DNA of 23,338 nt from JALZDI01 sp965653225 (GCA_965653225.1 CBFGZI010000053.1:1-23338); one strand, 5' to 3'; shown: positions 1 to 9,922, numbered from the stretch's first letter. Notes: generated by a model from the letters alone, not told the origin. Numbers and translations are program-made.

Positions 1-1
1 G

Positions 2-1213
2 GTGGTCAACAACGGCAACGTGACGTTGTCGCAGGTGTCGGTGACCGACCCGCATCCGGGGTTGTCGGCGCTGGCGTGCACGCCGGGGCAGCCGGCCACG
101 TTGGAGCCGGGCGGCACGATGACGTGCACCGCCACCTACAGCACCCGGCAGGCCGATGTGAACGCCGGCAGCATCGTCAACACCGGCACCGTGGTCGGCA
201 CCACGCCGGGTGGGGGCACGGTGACCGATCAGGACGTGGCGACGGTGACCGCAACCCCGGTACCGCCGACACCACCCCGGCGGCCGACGCGACCCGTCTT
301 GAGCACGGATACCTCGCACCATCGCGTGACACCCGGTCAGACGTTCTTCGACAGAATCCAGGTCGGGGGAATCCGGGGCAGGCAGGGTGTCGCTGCCACC
401 GCCCAGCTCTTCGGCCCGTTCAAGTCCCGCGCCGCGGCCACCTGCCAGCCGGGACTCCGGGTGCGGATGGACACCATGCGCGTCCACAACGGCTTGAACC
501 GGACCCGCACGGTCCGAGTCAACAGTCCGGGCGTGTACACGTGGCAGGTCACCCTCCACGCCAATGCCGCCAACCTACCGGCGACCCACCGCTGCGGGCA
601 GGCCGTCGAGACCACCCTGGTGGCCAAGGCGGGCTACCACTCGCCGGTGGTCAACGGAGGGTTCTCCGGCACGGTCAGCTCCACCGCCACCCCCTTCAGA
701 GGGTTGTCCGGCACCGTCAGCTCTTTCGTCAGCCCGTTCGCTCGCGCACCTCGTGCACCCGCGTCCGACAGGATCCGCATGCCGGCGATCGGGATGGATG
801 CCAAGGTCAGCCGTGAGCGCATCGTCGCGGGGGAGATGACCCTCCCCAACGACGTCGCCCGAGTCGGATGGCTGCGGAGGTCCGCCGGCTTCGGCGACAA
901 GATCGGCAAGACGGTCGTCGGTGGGCATGTCTCGGACCGGCACGACAATCCCGGCGCATTGTTCCACCTCAAGAATGCCCAGGCCGGGCAGCGGATCACG
1001 GTCACCCGGGCCGGGAAGCTATTCCGGTTCGAGGTCGTCCGCAAGACAACCCTCGACCGCCGGCGAAACCTCCCGCACCGGTTCTTCACCACCACCGGAG
1101 CGCACCGCCTGGTCCTCATCAGCTGCACTCACAAGGTCGTCTTCCCCAACGGGCACTTCCACTACACGCGCTACATGGTGGTCGTCGCCAAACCGGTCCA
1201 TCGCCATCGCTAA
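2..1213 (+). CDS. Surface protein with C-terminal sortase domain (5'-partial)
   Basis: The frame is open to the left edge, so the true start and probably a signal peptide or membrane segment lie outside the window. Visible residues 1-85 look like one DUF11/DUF7507-type adhesin repeat (GNVTLSQVSVTDP, TCTATYSTRQADVNAG, IVNTGTVVGT). A proline-rich linker (about 86-96) follows, then an Ig-like region (about 98-215) with a 'LFGPF' strand, two cysteines and a 'GVYTWQVTL' strand. Residues about 255-400 are a class E/F-like sortase: IRMPAIGMDAKV at its start, catalytic His309 in GGHVSDRH, Cys375 in LISCTHK and Arg390 in HYTRYMVVV. Sortases are transpeptidases that attach proteins to the envelope. Here the enzyme is the C-terminal end of a repeat-bearing surface protein, which is unusual. 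No LPXTG signal or C-terminal membrane helix is seen. The sortase call is firm; the substrate is unknown. Confidence 0.85.
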   Translation: MVNNGNVTLSQVSVTDPHPGLSALACTPGQPATLEPGGTMTCTATYSTRQADVNAGSIVNTGTVVGTTPGGGTVTDQDVATVTATPVPPTPPRRPTRPVLSTDTSHHRVTPGQTFFDRIQVGGIRGRQGVAATAQLFGPFKSRAAATCQPGLRVRMDTMRVHNGLNRTRTVRVNSPGVYTWQVTLHANAANLPATHRCGQAVETTLVAKAGYHSPVVNGGFSGTVSSTATPFRGLSGTVSSFVSPFARAPRAPASDRIRMPAIGMDAKVSRERIVAGEMTLPNDVARVGWLRRSAGFGDKIGKTVVGGHVSDRHDNPGALFHLKNAQAGQRITVTRAGKLFRFEVVRKTTLDRRRNLPHRFFTTTGAHRLVLISCTHKVVFPNGHFHYTRYMVVVAKPVHRHR

Positions 1214-1230
1214 CACGGCGGCTCTGGACA

Positions 1231-1309
1231 CTCCCCGAGGCCGATGGACGCTTCCCCCGGTTCACAACCCATGGGAAGCGACCACGCGACCCGGTTGCAT
1301 GGCGTGTGG
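1231..1309 (+). repeat. 79-bp intergenic repeat, copy A
   Basis: By hand alignment it matches 1468-1546 at 66 of 79 positions with no gap. The best conserved parts are GGGAAGCGACCACGCGA and the end GGCGTGTGG. CTTCCC at 1251-1256 and GGGAAG at 1273-1278 could form a stem. Two degenerate relatives of its right end occur near 20506-20579. Confidence 0.8.
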
Positions 1310-1390
1310 CTCCGCGGCGCCGACCTCACCGGCCACCGGGGGCTGTCACGAGATCGGACCAGCGTGCTTGTCGGGGCGCCAGGCCGAAGT

Positions 1391-1417
1391 CGCGTGTGTC
1401 AGGTGGTGACACACGCG
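1391..1417. terminator. Inverted repeat, possible bidirectional terminator
   Basis: CGCGTGTGTCA (1391-1401) and TGACACACGCG (1407-1417) are perfectly complementary around the loop GGTGG. A second possible right arm, TGACACGCGACT, lies at 1431-1442 and pairs with AGTCGCGTG...TCA from 1388 with a two-base bulge. The site lies between two converging genes, as expected of a bidirectional terminator, but there is no T-tract on either side. A protein-binding dyad is the alternative. Confidence 0.5.
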
Positions 1418-1467
1418 CCGCAGGGGCGAATGACACGCGACTGATCCTGGGCGCTGAGCGACACGGT

Positions 1468-1546
1468 CTTCCCGAGGCGAATGGGCACTCCCCTCGGTTC
1501 ACACCCCGGGGGAAGCGACCACGCGAGCTGGTTACATGGCGTGTGG
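1468..1546 (+). repeat. 79-bp intergenic repeat, copy B
   Basis: Second copy of the repeat at 1231-1309, in direct orientation and ending 19 bp before the hydrolase stop codon. Differences from copy A are scattered single substitutions, so this is an old duplication. The possible CTCCC/GGGAAG stem seen in copy A is kept in modified form. Confidence 0.8.
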
Positions 1547-1565
1547 CGCCTCCGCCACCCCAGTC

Positions 1566-2219
1566 TCACCAGCCGCGCGCCCGCCACTCCCCGAGATGCG
1601 GCCGCTCCGCGCCGAGCGTGGTGTCGTCGCCGTGGCCGGGGTAGACCCAGGTCTCGTCGGGCAGTCGGTCGAACAGCTTGTGCTCGACGTCGTCGATCAG
1701 GCTGGAGAAGTCGTCGGGGGAGTTGGTCTTCCCGACACCGCCCGGGAACAGCGAGTCGCCCGTGAACAGGTGCGGGTTGCCCTCCGGGTCGTCGTACAGC
1801 AGCGCGATCGACCCGGGCGTGTGCCCGACCAGGTGGATGACCTCGAGCTCGCACCGTCCCACCGGGACTCGCTCGCCGTCGGAGACCCGGCGGTTGACGT
1901 CGACCGGCAGCGCGTCGGCGTCGTACTCACCCGCGACGGTCGCGGCACCGGTGCGGGACACGACGTCGGCGAGCGCCTGCCAGTGGTCTCCGTGCCGGTG
2001 CGTGGTCACCACGGTCTGCAACGGGGTGTCGCCCACCAGCTGGATCAGCGTGCCCGCGTCGTTGGCGGCGTCGATCAGCAGCTGGTCGTCGGTCTGCCGG
2101 CAGCGCAGCAGGTAGGCGTTGTTGTTCATCGGGCCGACGGCGACCTTGGAGATGATCAGGTCGGTCAGCTCGCGGACGTCCGGCGTGCCGCCTACGGTCA
2201 CCGAACCGTGGTAGGTCAC
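1566..2219 (-). CDS. Metallo-beta-lactamase-fold hydrolase (glyoxalase II-like)
   Basis: A 217-residue protein of the MBL superfamily. The metal-binding HxHxDH motif is THRHGDH (His74, His76, Asp78, His79). Further ligand motifs are GHTPGS, FTGDSLF (bridging Asp) and YPGHGDDT (last His). This set matches glyoxalase II-like hydrolases that use two metal ions on thioester or related substrates; the actual substrate cannot be told from sequence. The start chosen is the GTG at 2219, because AAGGAGGG lies six bases upstream of it. A longer reading from 2279 would overlap the upstream gene's stop and has no such site. It follows the MDMPI-family gene by 50 bp on the same strand and is probably co-transcribed. 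An MBL-fold gene divergent from uvrA is a recurrent actinobacterial arrangement. Confidence 0.88.
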   Translation of the reverse strand: MTYHGSVTVGGTPDVRELTDLIISKVAVGPMNNNAYLLRCRQTDDQLLIDAANDAGTLIQLVGDTPLQTVVTTHRHGDHWQALADVVSRTGAATVAGEYDADALPVDVNRRVSDGERVPVGRCELEVIHLVGHTPGSIALLYDDPEGNPHLFTGDSLFPGGVGKTNSPDDFSSLIDDVEHKLFDRLPDETWVYPGHGDDTTLGAERPHLGEWRARGW

Positions 2220-2269
2220 AGGACCCTCCTTATTCCTCGTCGTCAACAGTCTCGACCAGCCCTCGCCGG

Positions 2270-3031
2270 TCATCGCCATGGTGCGAGCGTCGGCAGCGGA
2301 CCGCTACCCGGCTCGGCGGAGTCGGCGTGCTCCATCAGTGTCAGCCCGGTGCCGTCGGACCGCCCGATCAGCCACGCCAGCAACGCGGTCTTGGGCCCGC
2401 AGACGGCCGGGCCCGAGCCGTCCCCGCCCAGTACGTACTCGGTGCCGTCGTCGAGGGCGCGCAGCGTCAGCGCCGGGGTGTCGGGGCGCGACCTGAAGTC
2501 CTCCGCCGTACGCGCCAGCTGGTGGCGCACGAACGAGGCGGTCCAGTGCGCCGGCGTGTAGCCGAGGTCGAGGTCGACGTGGTGGATCTCCATCTCCACC
2601 AGCCGCAGCCACGGCACGAGGTCGGCGGTGGCCTCCTGGCTGTGAGCGCCCCAGCGGATCTGCGCCCGCCAGTGCTCCTCGCGCATCTGCGCCGCGGCGG
2701 CCACGAACCGCGCCTGCGACTCCAGCAGGTCGGCGCGCTGCTCGGCCGCCGTCCGGCCGGCGCCGGCGGCGATCTCGTCGTCGCGCACCTGCCGGGACGG
2801 GTACATCGGTGTCTCCTCACCGGTACGCGCCCAGGCGAGAAGGTTCACCAGCGCGTCGGCGTTGCGGGCGACATGTGCGAGCACGTGACCACGCGTCCAG
2901 CCCGGCAGACCCGACGGCTCCGCGACCTGCTCATCGGTGAGATGCTCCACGCCGTGGGACAGGCTGTCGGCGGACGTCTCTAGCATCTCCAGCATGGTTG
3001 TCGGGTCGGCTGTCGGTTCCGCGGTCACCAT
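2270..3031 (-). CDS. Maleylpyruvate isomerase family mycothiol-dependent protein (DinB/MDMPI)
   Basis: A 253-residue protein with the DinB-like four-helix MDMPI N-terminal domain. The family motif LPGWTRGHVLAHVARNADAL spans residues 42-61. WLRLVEMEIHHVDLDLGY lies at 141-158. By analogy with the actinobacterial mycothiol-dependent isomerase, His53, Glu146 and His150 are probable metal ligands; this is inferred from spacing. The C-terminal part (about 170-253) resembles the family's second domain. The family includes mycothiol S-conjugate enzymes and many members of unknown substrate, so only the family is called. The ATG start has GGAGG seven bases upstream. The gene diverges from uvrA across 143 bp, and the hydrolase gene follows on the same strand, so the pair may serve a shared detoxification role. 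Confidence 0.85.
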   Translation of the reverse strand: MVTAEPTADPTTMLEMLETSADSLSHGVEHLTDEQVAEPSGLPGWTRGHVLAHVARNADALVNLLAWARTGEETPMYPSRQVRDDEIAAGAGRTAAEQRADLLESQARFVAAAAQMREEHWRAQIRWGAHSQEATADLVPWLRLVEMEIHHVDLDLGYTPAHWTASFVRHQLARTAEDFRSRPDTPALTLRALDDGTEYVLGGDGSGPAVCGPKTALLAWLIGRSDGTGLTLMEHADSAEPGSGPLPTLAPWR

Positions 3032-3068
3032 GGGGCGCCTCCAGTTGGCGAGGTCTTGGCCAAACCGG

Positions 3069-3074
3069 AACCTA
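3069..3074 (-). promoter_or_regulatory. Putative -10 box for the MDMPI-family gene
   Basis: The minus strand reads TAGGTT here, a TAnnnT -10 element. It lies 37 bp upstream of the ATG at 3031, which predicts a leader of about 30 nt containing the GGAGG site. No convincing -35 element is seen. Confidence 0.4.
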
Positions 3075-3112
3075 TCTCGTCACCTCGCCCGACGCGACCT
3101 TGCGCAGGTGGT

Positions 3113-3118
3113 TATGAT
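3113..3118 (+). promoter_or_regulatory. -10 box of the uvrA promoter
   Basis: TATGAT differs from consensus TATAAT by one base. The predicted start of transcription (about 3125) falls inside the adjacent LexA box, the usual geometry for LexA repression. No good -35 hexamer is visible. Confidence 0.65.
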
Positions 3119-3120
3119 CG

Positions 3121-3134
3121 CGAACGTGTGTTCG
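3121..3134. promoter_or_regulatory. LexA-binding SOS box upstream of uvrA
   Basis: CGAACGTGTGTTCG is a full match to the Gram-positive/mycobacterial SOS box CGAAC-N4-GTTCG, including the R-N-R-Y middle. It starts two bases after the TATGAT -10 box and 54 bp before the uvrA start. It should let LexA repress uvrA until DNA damage triggers RecA-stimulated LexA cleavage. It could also affect the divergent minus-strand promoter. Confidence 0.85.
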
Positions 3135-3174
3135 AGTCCGACGAGGCCGATGACTGTCGTGTGGGGGGCGATCC

Positions 3175-6318
<3,144 letters not shown>

Positions 6319-6354
6319 CCTCTTCTACGCGCGCGCGTCCCTGGCGGCGTGCCC

Positions 6355-6370
6355 GCGGCCTGCGGGCCGC
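6355..6370. terminator. Weak hairpin after uvrA
   Basis: GCGGCC-TGCG-GGCCGC forms a six-bp GC stem 36 bp after the uvrA stop. A wider pairing of GGCGGC with GCCGCC around it is also possible. No T-run follows, so it may be a weak terminator or chance pairing in GC-rich DNA. Confidence 0.3.
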
Positions 6371-6419
6371 CTGGCCTGCGACGACATCAACTGCGAGCAC
6401 ACGAATCCGGGAGGCACCC

Positions 6420-6935
6420 ATGCCGGAACCACGTACCGCCAACGAACCCCTGCCCGACCCCGAGACCCCCGGCGGGCTCGACCGCCGCACCGTGCTGCGC
6501 GGGGTCGCGGTGACCGGGGTACTCGGCGCCTCCGCCGGGCTCCTCGCCGGCTGCGCCGGTGGCGACGAGAGCTCCTCCTCCGGGAGCTCGGGCGGCTCCG
6601 GCAGCTCGGGCAGCTCGGGCAGCTCCGGCAGCGGGTCGGCGGCGTCCAGCAACGAGCTGGGCTCGACGTCGCAGATCCCCGTCGGCGGCGGCAAGATCTT
6701 CGGCGCGGAGCAGGTGGTCGTCACCCAGCCCACCAAGGGCGACTTCGAGGCCTTCAGCGCGATCTGCACGCACCAGGGCTGCACGGTCAACCAGATCAGC
6801 GGCGGCAAGATCATCTGCCCATGCCACGGCAGCATGTTCTCGATCAAGGACGGCAGCGTCGTCGGCGGACCGGCCCCGAGCCCGCTGCCCACCAAGAACG
6901 TCACTGTGAAAGGCGGGCAGATCAAGCTCGCCTGA
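6420..6935 (+). CDS. Rieske (2Fe-2S) protein, Tat-exported probable lipoprotein
   Basis: A 171-residue protein. The N-terminus has a twin-arginine signal: DRRTVLRG (Arg22, Arg23), a hydrophobic stretch, then lipobox LLAGC with Cys45 as likely lipidation site. Residues 51-77 are an almost pure Ser/Gly linker encoded by near-identical 9-bp units. The C-terminal Rieske domain has box I CTHQGC (ligands Cys116 and His118) and box II CPCHGS (ligands Cys133 and His136). Cys121 and Cys135 are the usual disulfide pair. It should sit outside the membrane, folded with its cluster before Tat export, and transfer electrons to an unknown partner. The ATG start has GGGAGG five bases upstream. It lies between uvrA and uvrC with no evident link to repair. 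It is shorter than the cytochrome bc1 Rieske subunit (QcrA) and lacks its transmembrane helices. Confidence 0.92.
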   Translation: MPEPRTANEPLPDPETPGGLDRRTVLRGVAVTGVLGASAGLLAGCAGGDESSSSGSSGGSGSSGSSGSSGSGSAASSNELGSTSQIPVGGGKIFGAEQVVVTQPTKGDFEAFSAICTHQGCTVNQISGGKIICPCHGSMFSIKDGSVVGGPAPSPLPTKNVTVKGGQIKLA

Positions 6936-6952
6936 GGCACCACGCCTGCACC

Positions 6953-6976
6953 GACCGCGTCGTGCACGACGCGGTC
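6953..6976. terminator. Perfect 24-bp palindrome between the Rieske gene and uvrC
   Basis: GACCGCGTCG-TGCA-CGACGCGGTC is fully self-complementary, and GAGGCAC near 6934-6940 can extend pairing with GTGCCTC at 6978-6984. It starts 17 bp after the Rieske stop and is the probable terminator, although no T-tract follows. It ends 12 bp before the uvrC -10 box and occupies the -35 region, so it could also be an operator. Confidence 0.55.
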
Positions 6977-6988
6977 AGTGCCTCCGCC

Positions 6989-6994
6989 TAGGCT
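6989..6994 (+). promoter_or_regulatory. -10 box of uvrC, predicted leaderless transcript
   Basis: TAGGCT fits the actinobacterial TAnnnT -10 element. Only six bases separate it from the GTG at 7001, so transcription should begin at or next to the start codon. No ribosome binding site precedes that GTG, which agrees with a leaderless mRNA. Confidence 0.6.
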
Positions 6995-7000
6995 GGTTCC

Positions 7001-9007
7001 GTGGCTGATCCTGCGACTTATCGACCCTCGCCGGGGTCGATACCCGAGGGGCCGGGGGTCTACCGCTTCCGCGACGAGCACGGGCGCGTGATCTACGTCG
7101 GCAAGGCGAAGGGACTCCGGGCCCGGCTGTCGTCGTACTTCCAGGACGTCGTCAACCTGCACCCCCGCACGCAGACCATGGTCAACAGCGCCGCGGCGGT
7201 CGACTGGACCGTGGTCGACAGCGAGGTCGAGGCGCTGCAGCTGGAGTACTCCTGGATCAAGGAGTTCGACCCGCGGTTCAACGTCAAGTACCGCGACGAC
7301 AAGTCCTACCCCTGGCTCGCGGTCACCGTGAACGAGGAGTTCCCGCGGGTGATGGTGGGCCGCGGCGCCAAGCGCAGGGGAGTGCGCTACTTCGGGCCGT
7401 ACTCCCACGCCTGGGCGATCCGCGAGACCGTCGACCTGCTGCTGCGCGTGTTTCCCATGCGCTCGTGCTCCAACGGCGTGTTCAAGCGCTCGGCGCAGAT
7501 CGGCCGGCCGTGTCTGCTCGGATACATCGGCAAGTGCTCCGCACCCTGCGTGGGGCGTGTCAGCGCCGAGGAGCACCGGCAGATCGTCGACGACTTCGTG
7601 GCGTTCATGGCCGGGCAGACCAACGTCTACCTCAAGCGCATCGAGAAGGAGATGCGGGCCGCGTCCGCCGACCTGGAGTTCGAGCGAGCGGCACGACTGC
7701 GCGACGACATCGCCGCCCTGGAGCGGGCGATGGCCAAGAACGCCGTGGTGCTCGGCGACGACACCGACGCCGACGTGGTCGCACTGGCCGAGGACCCGCT
7801 CGAGGTCGCCGTGCAGATCTTCTACGTGCGCGGCGGACGCATCCGCGGGCAGCGTGGCTGGGTGGCCGACAAGGTCGACGACGCCTCCACCGGCGACCTC
7901 GTCGAGCGTTTCCTGCTGCAGCTGTACGACGGCGAGCTCGGCGACGCTCTCCCACGCGAGGTGCTCGTCCCCGAGCTGCCCGACGACGTCGAGGCGCTCA
8001 CCGAGTGGCTGTGCGAGCTACGCGGCACCCGCGTGTCCATCCGGGTGCCCCGCCGGGGCGACAAGCGGGCGCTGATGGACACCGTCGCCCGCAACGCCGG
8101 ACAGGCGCTCGCCCTGCACAAGACCAAGCGGGCCAGCGACCTCACCACCCGCACCCGTGCCCTCGAGGAGCTCCAGCGCAACCTCGAGCTGCCCGAGGCC
8201 CCGCTGCGCATCGAGTGCTTCGACGTGTCCAACCTGCAGGGCACCCAGGTGGTCGCGTCGATGGTGGTGTTCGAGGACGGCCTGCCGCGCAAGAGCGACT
8301 ACCGGCGGTTCGTGGTCAAGGGTGTCACCGGCCAGAACGACGTCGCCGCCATGCACGAGGTGGTGTCGCGGCGCTTCAGGCGCTACCTGGAGGAGCGGTC
8401 GGAGAGCTCCGACCTCGACTTCGGCAGCGACAGCGAGGGCTCGCCGGCGCTGATCGACCCCGACACCGGCCGGCCGCGGCGGTTCGCCTACGCGCCGGGC
8501 CTGCTGGTCGTCGACGGCGGGCCGCCCCAGGTGGCCGCCGCGCAGCGGGCGCTCGACGAGCTCGGCGTCGACGACGTGCGCGTGTGCGGGCTGGCCAAGC
8601 GGCTCGAGGAGGTGTGGCTGCCCGGCCAGGACGACCCGGTGATCCTGCCGCGCACCAGCGAGGGCCTCTACCTGCTGCAGCGGATCCGCGACGAGGCGCA
8701 CCGGTTCGCCATCACCCACCACCGGCAGCGCCGGTCCAAGTCGATGACCGCGAGCGCGCTCGACGGGGTGCCGGGCCTGGGTGAGGTGCGCCGCAAGGCG
8801 CTGCTGAAGCACTTCGGGTCGCTGAAGAAGTTGCGCGCGGCGTCCGTGGACGAGATCGTGCAGGTGCCGGGGCTCGGCCGACACACCGCACAGGCGGTCG
8901 CGCAGGCGCTCGGTGAGCCGGCGTCGGCGGCTCCGGCCGGGGTCAACACCGCGACCGGTGAGATCCTCGACGGTGGCGGGGGCACAGAGGAGGAGCGCGA
9001 TGGCTGA
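7001..9007 (+). CDS. uvrC: Excinuclease ABC subunit C
   Basis: UvrC makes both incisions around a lesion in the UvrB-DNA complex. The 668-residue protein has all family parts. The N-terminal GIY-YIG nuclease has GVYRFRDE with Tyr21 and VIYVGKAKGLRAR with Tyr32 (3' incision). The UVR coiled segment that binds UvrB is at about 211-245. The RNase H-like nuclease (5' incision) has Asp408 in ECFDVSNLQG and Asp505 in VVDGGPPQ. Two helix-hairpin-helix motifs lie at about 587-640 (VPGLGEVRRKALLKHFGS and VPGLGRHTAQAV). The start at GTG 7001 is supported by the adjacent -10 box and the family N-terminus. The last eight bases overlap the rapZ start, so uvrC is translationally coupled to rapZ. No SOS box is visible at its promoter, unlike uvrA. 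Confidence 0.97.
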   Translation: MADPATYRPSPGSIPEGPGVYRFRDEHGRVIYVGKAKGLRARLSSYFQDVVNLHPRTQTMVNSAAAVDWTVVDSEVEALQLEYSWIKEFDPRFNVKYRDDKSYPWLAVTVNEEFPRVMVGRGAKRRGVRYFGPYSHAWAIRETVDLLLRVFPMRSCSNGVFKRSAQIGRPCLLGYIGKCSAPCVGRVSAEEHRQIVDDFVAFMAGQTNVYLKRIEKEMRAASADLEFERAARLRDDIAALERAMAKNAVVLGDDTDADVVALAEDPLEVAVQIFYVRGGRIRGQRGWVADKVDDASTGDLVERFLLQLYDGELGDALPREVLVPELPDDVEALTEWLCELRGTRVSIRVPRRGDKRALMDTVARNAGQALALHKTKRASDLTTRTRALEELQRNLELPEAPLRIECFDVSNLQGTQVVASMVVFEDGLPRKSDYRRFVVKGVTGQNDVAAMHEVVSRRFRRYLEERSESSDLDFGSDSEGSPALIDPDTGRPRRFAYAPGLLVVDGGPPQVAAAQRALDELGVDDVRVCGLAKRLEEVWLPGQDDPVILPRTSEGLYLLQRIRDEAHRFAITHHRQRRSKSMTASALDGVPGLGEVRRKALLKHFGSLKKLRAASVDEIVQVPGLGRHTAQAVAQALGEPASAAPAGVNTATGEILDGGGGTEEERDG

Positions 9008-9869
9008 GCCGCAGGGCGAGCTGGTGGTCGTCACCGGCATGACCGGCGCCGGTCGAAGCACGGCGGCGAAGGTGCTGGAGGACCTCGGCTACTTCGTCGT
9101 CGACAACCTGCCGCCGCAGCTGCTGCCGCAGATGGTCAAGCTGGTGGGGGAGGAGGCCGGCGGCGAGCCGCGCATCGCGGTCGTGGTCGACGTGCGCTCG
9201 CGCTGGTTCTTCACCGAGCTGCGCGGGTCGCTCGCCGAGCTGCGGCAGGCCGGTGTGCGGCCCTCGATCCTCTACCTCGAGGCCAGCGACGAGGTGCTCG
9301 TGCGCCGCCAGGAGGCGGCCCGTCGCCCGCACCCGCTGCAGGGCGTCGGACGGCTGCTGGGCGGCATCAAGCGCGAGCGGCAGATGCTGCGCGAGCTGCG
9401 CGGCGACGCCGACCAGGTCATCGACACCTCCAGCCTCAACGTGCACCAGCTGGCCGCGGCCGTCCTCAACGCGTACTCCCAGGAGGGCGAGGTCGCGATG
9501 CGCGCGACCGTGGTGTCGTTCGGCTTCAAGTACGGCATCCCCGTCGACGCCGACCTGGTGGTCGACATGCGGTTCCTGCCCAACCCGCACTGGGTCCCCG
9601 AGCTGCGGCCCCACACCGGGCTCGACGAGGACGTACGCGACTACGTCATCGGGCATCCCGACGCCAAGCCGTTCCTGGACCAGTACGACGAGCTGCTGCG
9701 GATGCTGGCGGCGGGCTACCTGCGCGAGGGCAAGCGCTACATCACCGTCGCCGTCGGCTGCACCGGCGGCAAGCACCGCAGCGTCGCGATGGCCGAGGCG
9801 GTGGCCGAGCGGATGCGCGCCCACGACATCCCGACCCTCGTAACCCACCGCGACCTGGGGCGCGAATGA
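9000..9869 (+). CDS. rapZ: RapZ/YvcJ family nucleotide-binding protein
   Basis: A 289-residue P-loop protein of the RapZ (YvcJ) family. The Walker A region is GMTGAGRST (13-21), with Arg in place of the usual Lys, as commonly seen in actinobacterial members. The family motif VVDNLPPQLLPQ follows. The C-terminal domain carries GCTGGKHRSV at 253-262. Enterobacterial RapZ is an RNA-binding adaptor that controls glmS sRNA decay; Bacillus YvcJ is an NTPase. The actinobacterial role is less clear. The ATG at 9000 is chosen because AGGAGG lies six bases upstream and the protein then begins as the family does. It overlaps the end of uvrC by eight bases and is followed by yvcK and whiA, the standard Gram-positive order. 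Confidence 0.93.
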   Translation: MAEPQGELVVVTGMTGAGRSTAAKVLEDLGYFVVDNLPPQLLPQMVKLVGEEAGGEPRIAVVVDVRSRWFFTELRGSLAELRQAGVRPSILYLEASDEVLVRRQEAARRPHPLQGVGRLLGGIKRERQMLRELRGDADQVIDTSSLNVHQLAAAVLNAYSQEGEVAMRATVVSFGFKYGIPVDADLVVDMRFLPNPHWVPELRPHTGLDEDVRDYVIGHPDAKPFLDQYDELLRMLAAGYLREGKRYITVAVGCTGGKHRSVAMAEAVAERMRAHDIPTLVTHRDLGRE

Positions 9870-9922
9870 CCACCCCGCAAGAGCCCTCGCTGCGCTCACG
9901 CTCCTGCAGGGACCGCAGGTGA
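9866..9922 (+). CDS. 18-codon ORF bridging rapZ and yvcK
   Basis: The ATG at 9866 overlaps the rapZ stop (ATGA). The frame runs 18 codons (MTTPQEPSLRSRSCRDRR) to a TGA at 9920-9922, which overlaps the yvcK GTG (GTGA). A GGGG-rich site lies just upstream. Its first residues, MTTPQE, resemble the YvcK start MTAPQE, so it may be the old yvcK start cut off by a short insertion. It could keep ribosomes coupled between the two genes. Whether it is translated is not known. Confidence 0.4.
   Translation: MTTPQEPSLRSRSCRDRR

Larger units (their letters stand above)
1214..1565. other. Gene-free convergent spacer, 352 bp
   Basis: No credible gene is seen here. The spacer lies between the sortase gene (plus) and the hydrolase gene (minus), which converge. 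It holds two ungapped 79-bp direct repeats (1231-1309 and 1468-1546) and, between them, an 11-bp perfect inverted repeat. Open frames crossing it have no start signal or recognisable domain. Confidence 0.8.

Noticed and set aside
868..1644. A plus-strand open frame running from the sortase gene through the spacer
   Set aside because: It overlaps the sortase domain in another frame and includes both 79-bp repeats. Its composition is Arg/Pro-rich shadow sequence.
2220..2279. Longer N-terminus for the MBL-fold hydrolase
   Set aside because: It would overlap the preceding gene's stop and lacks a ribosome site. The GTG at 2219 has AAGGAGGG at ideal spacing.
8913..8999. Earlier in-frame start for rapZ inside uvrC
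   Set aside because: The added residues are Arg-rich and unlike the family, while the ATG at 9000 has a perfect AGGAGG at the right distance.
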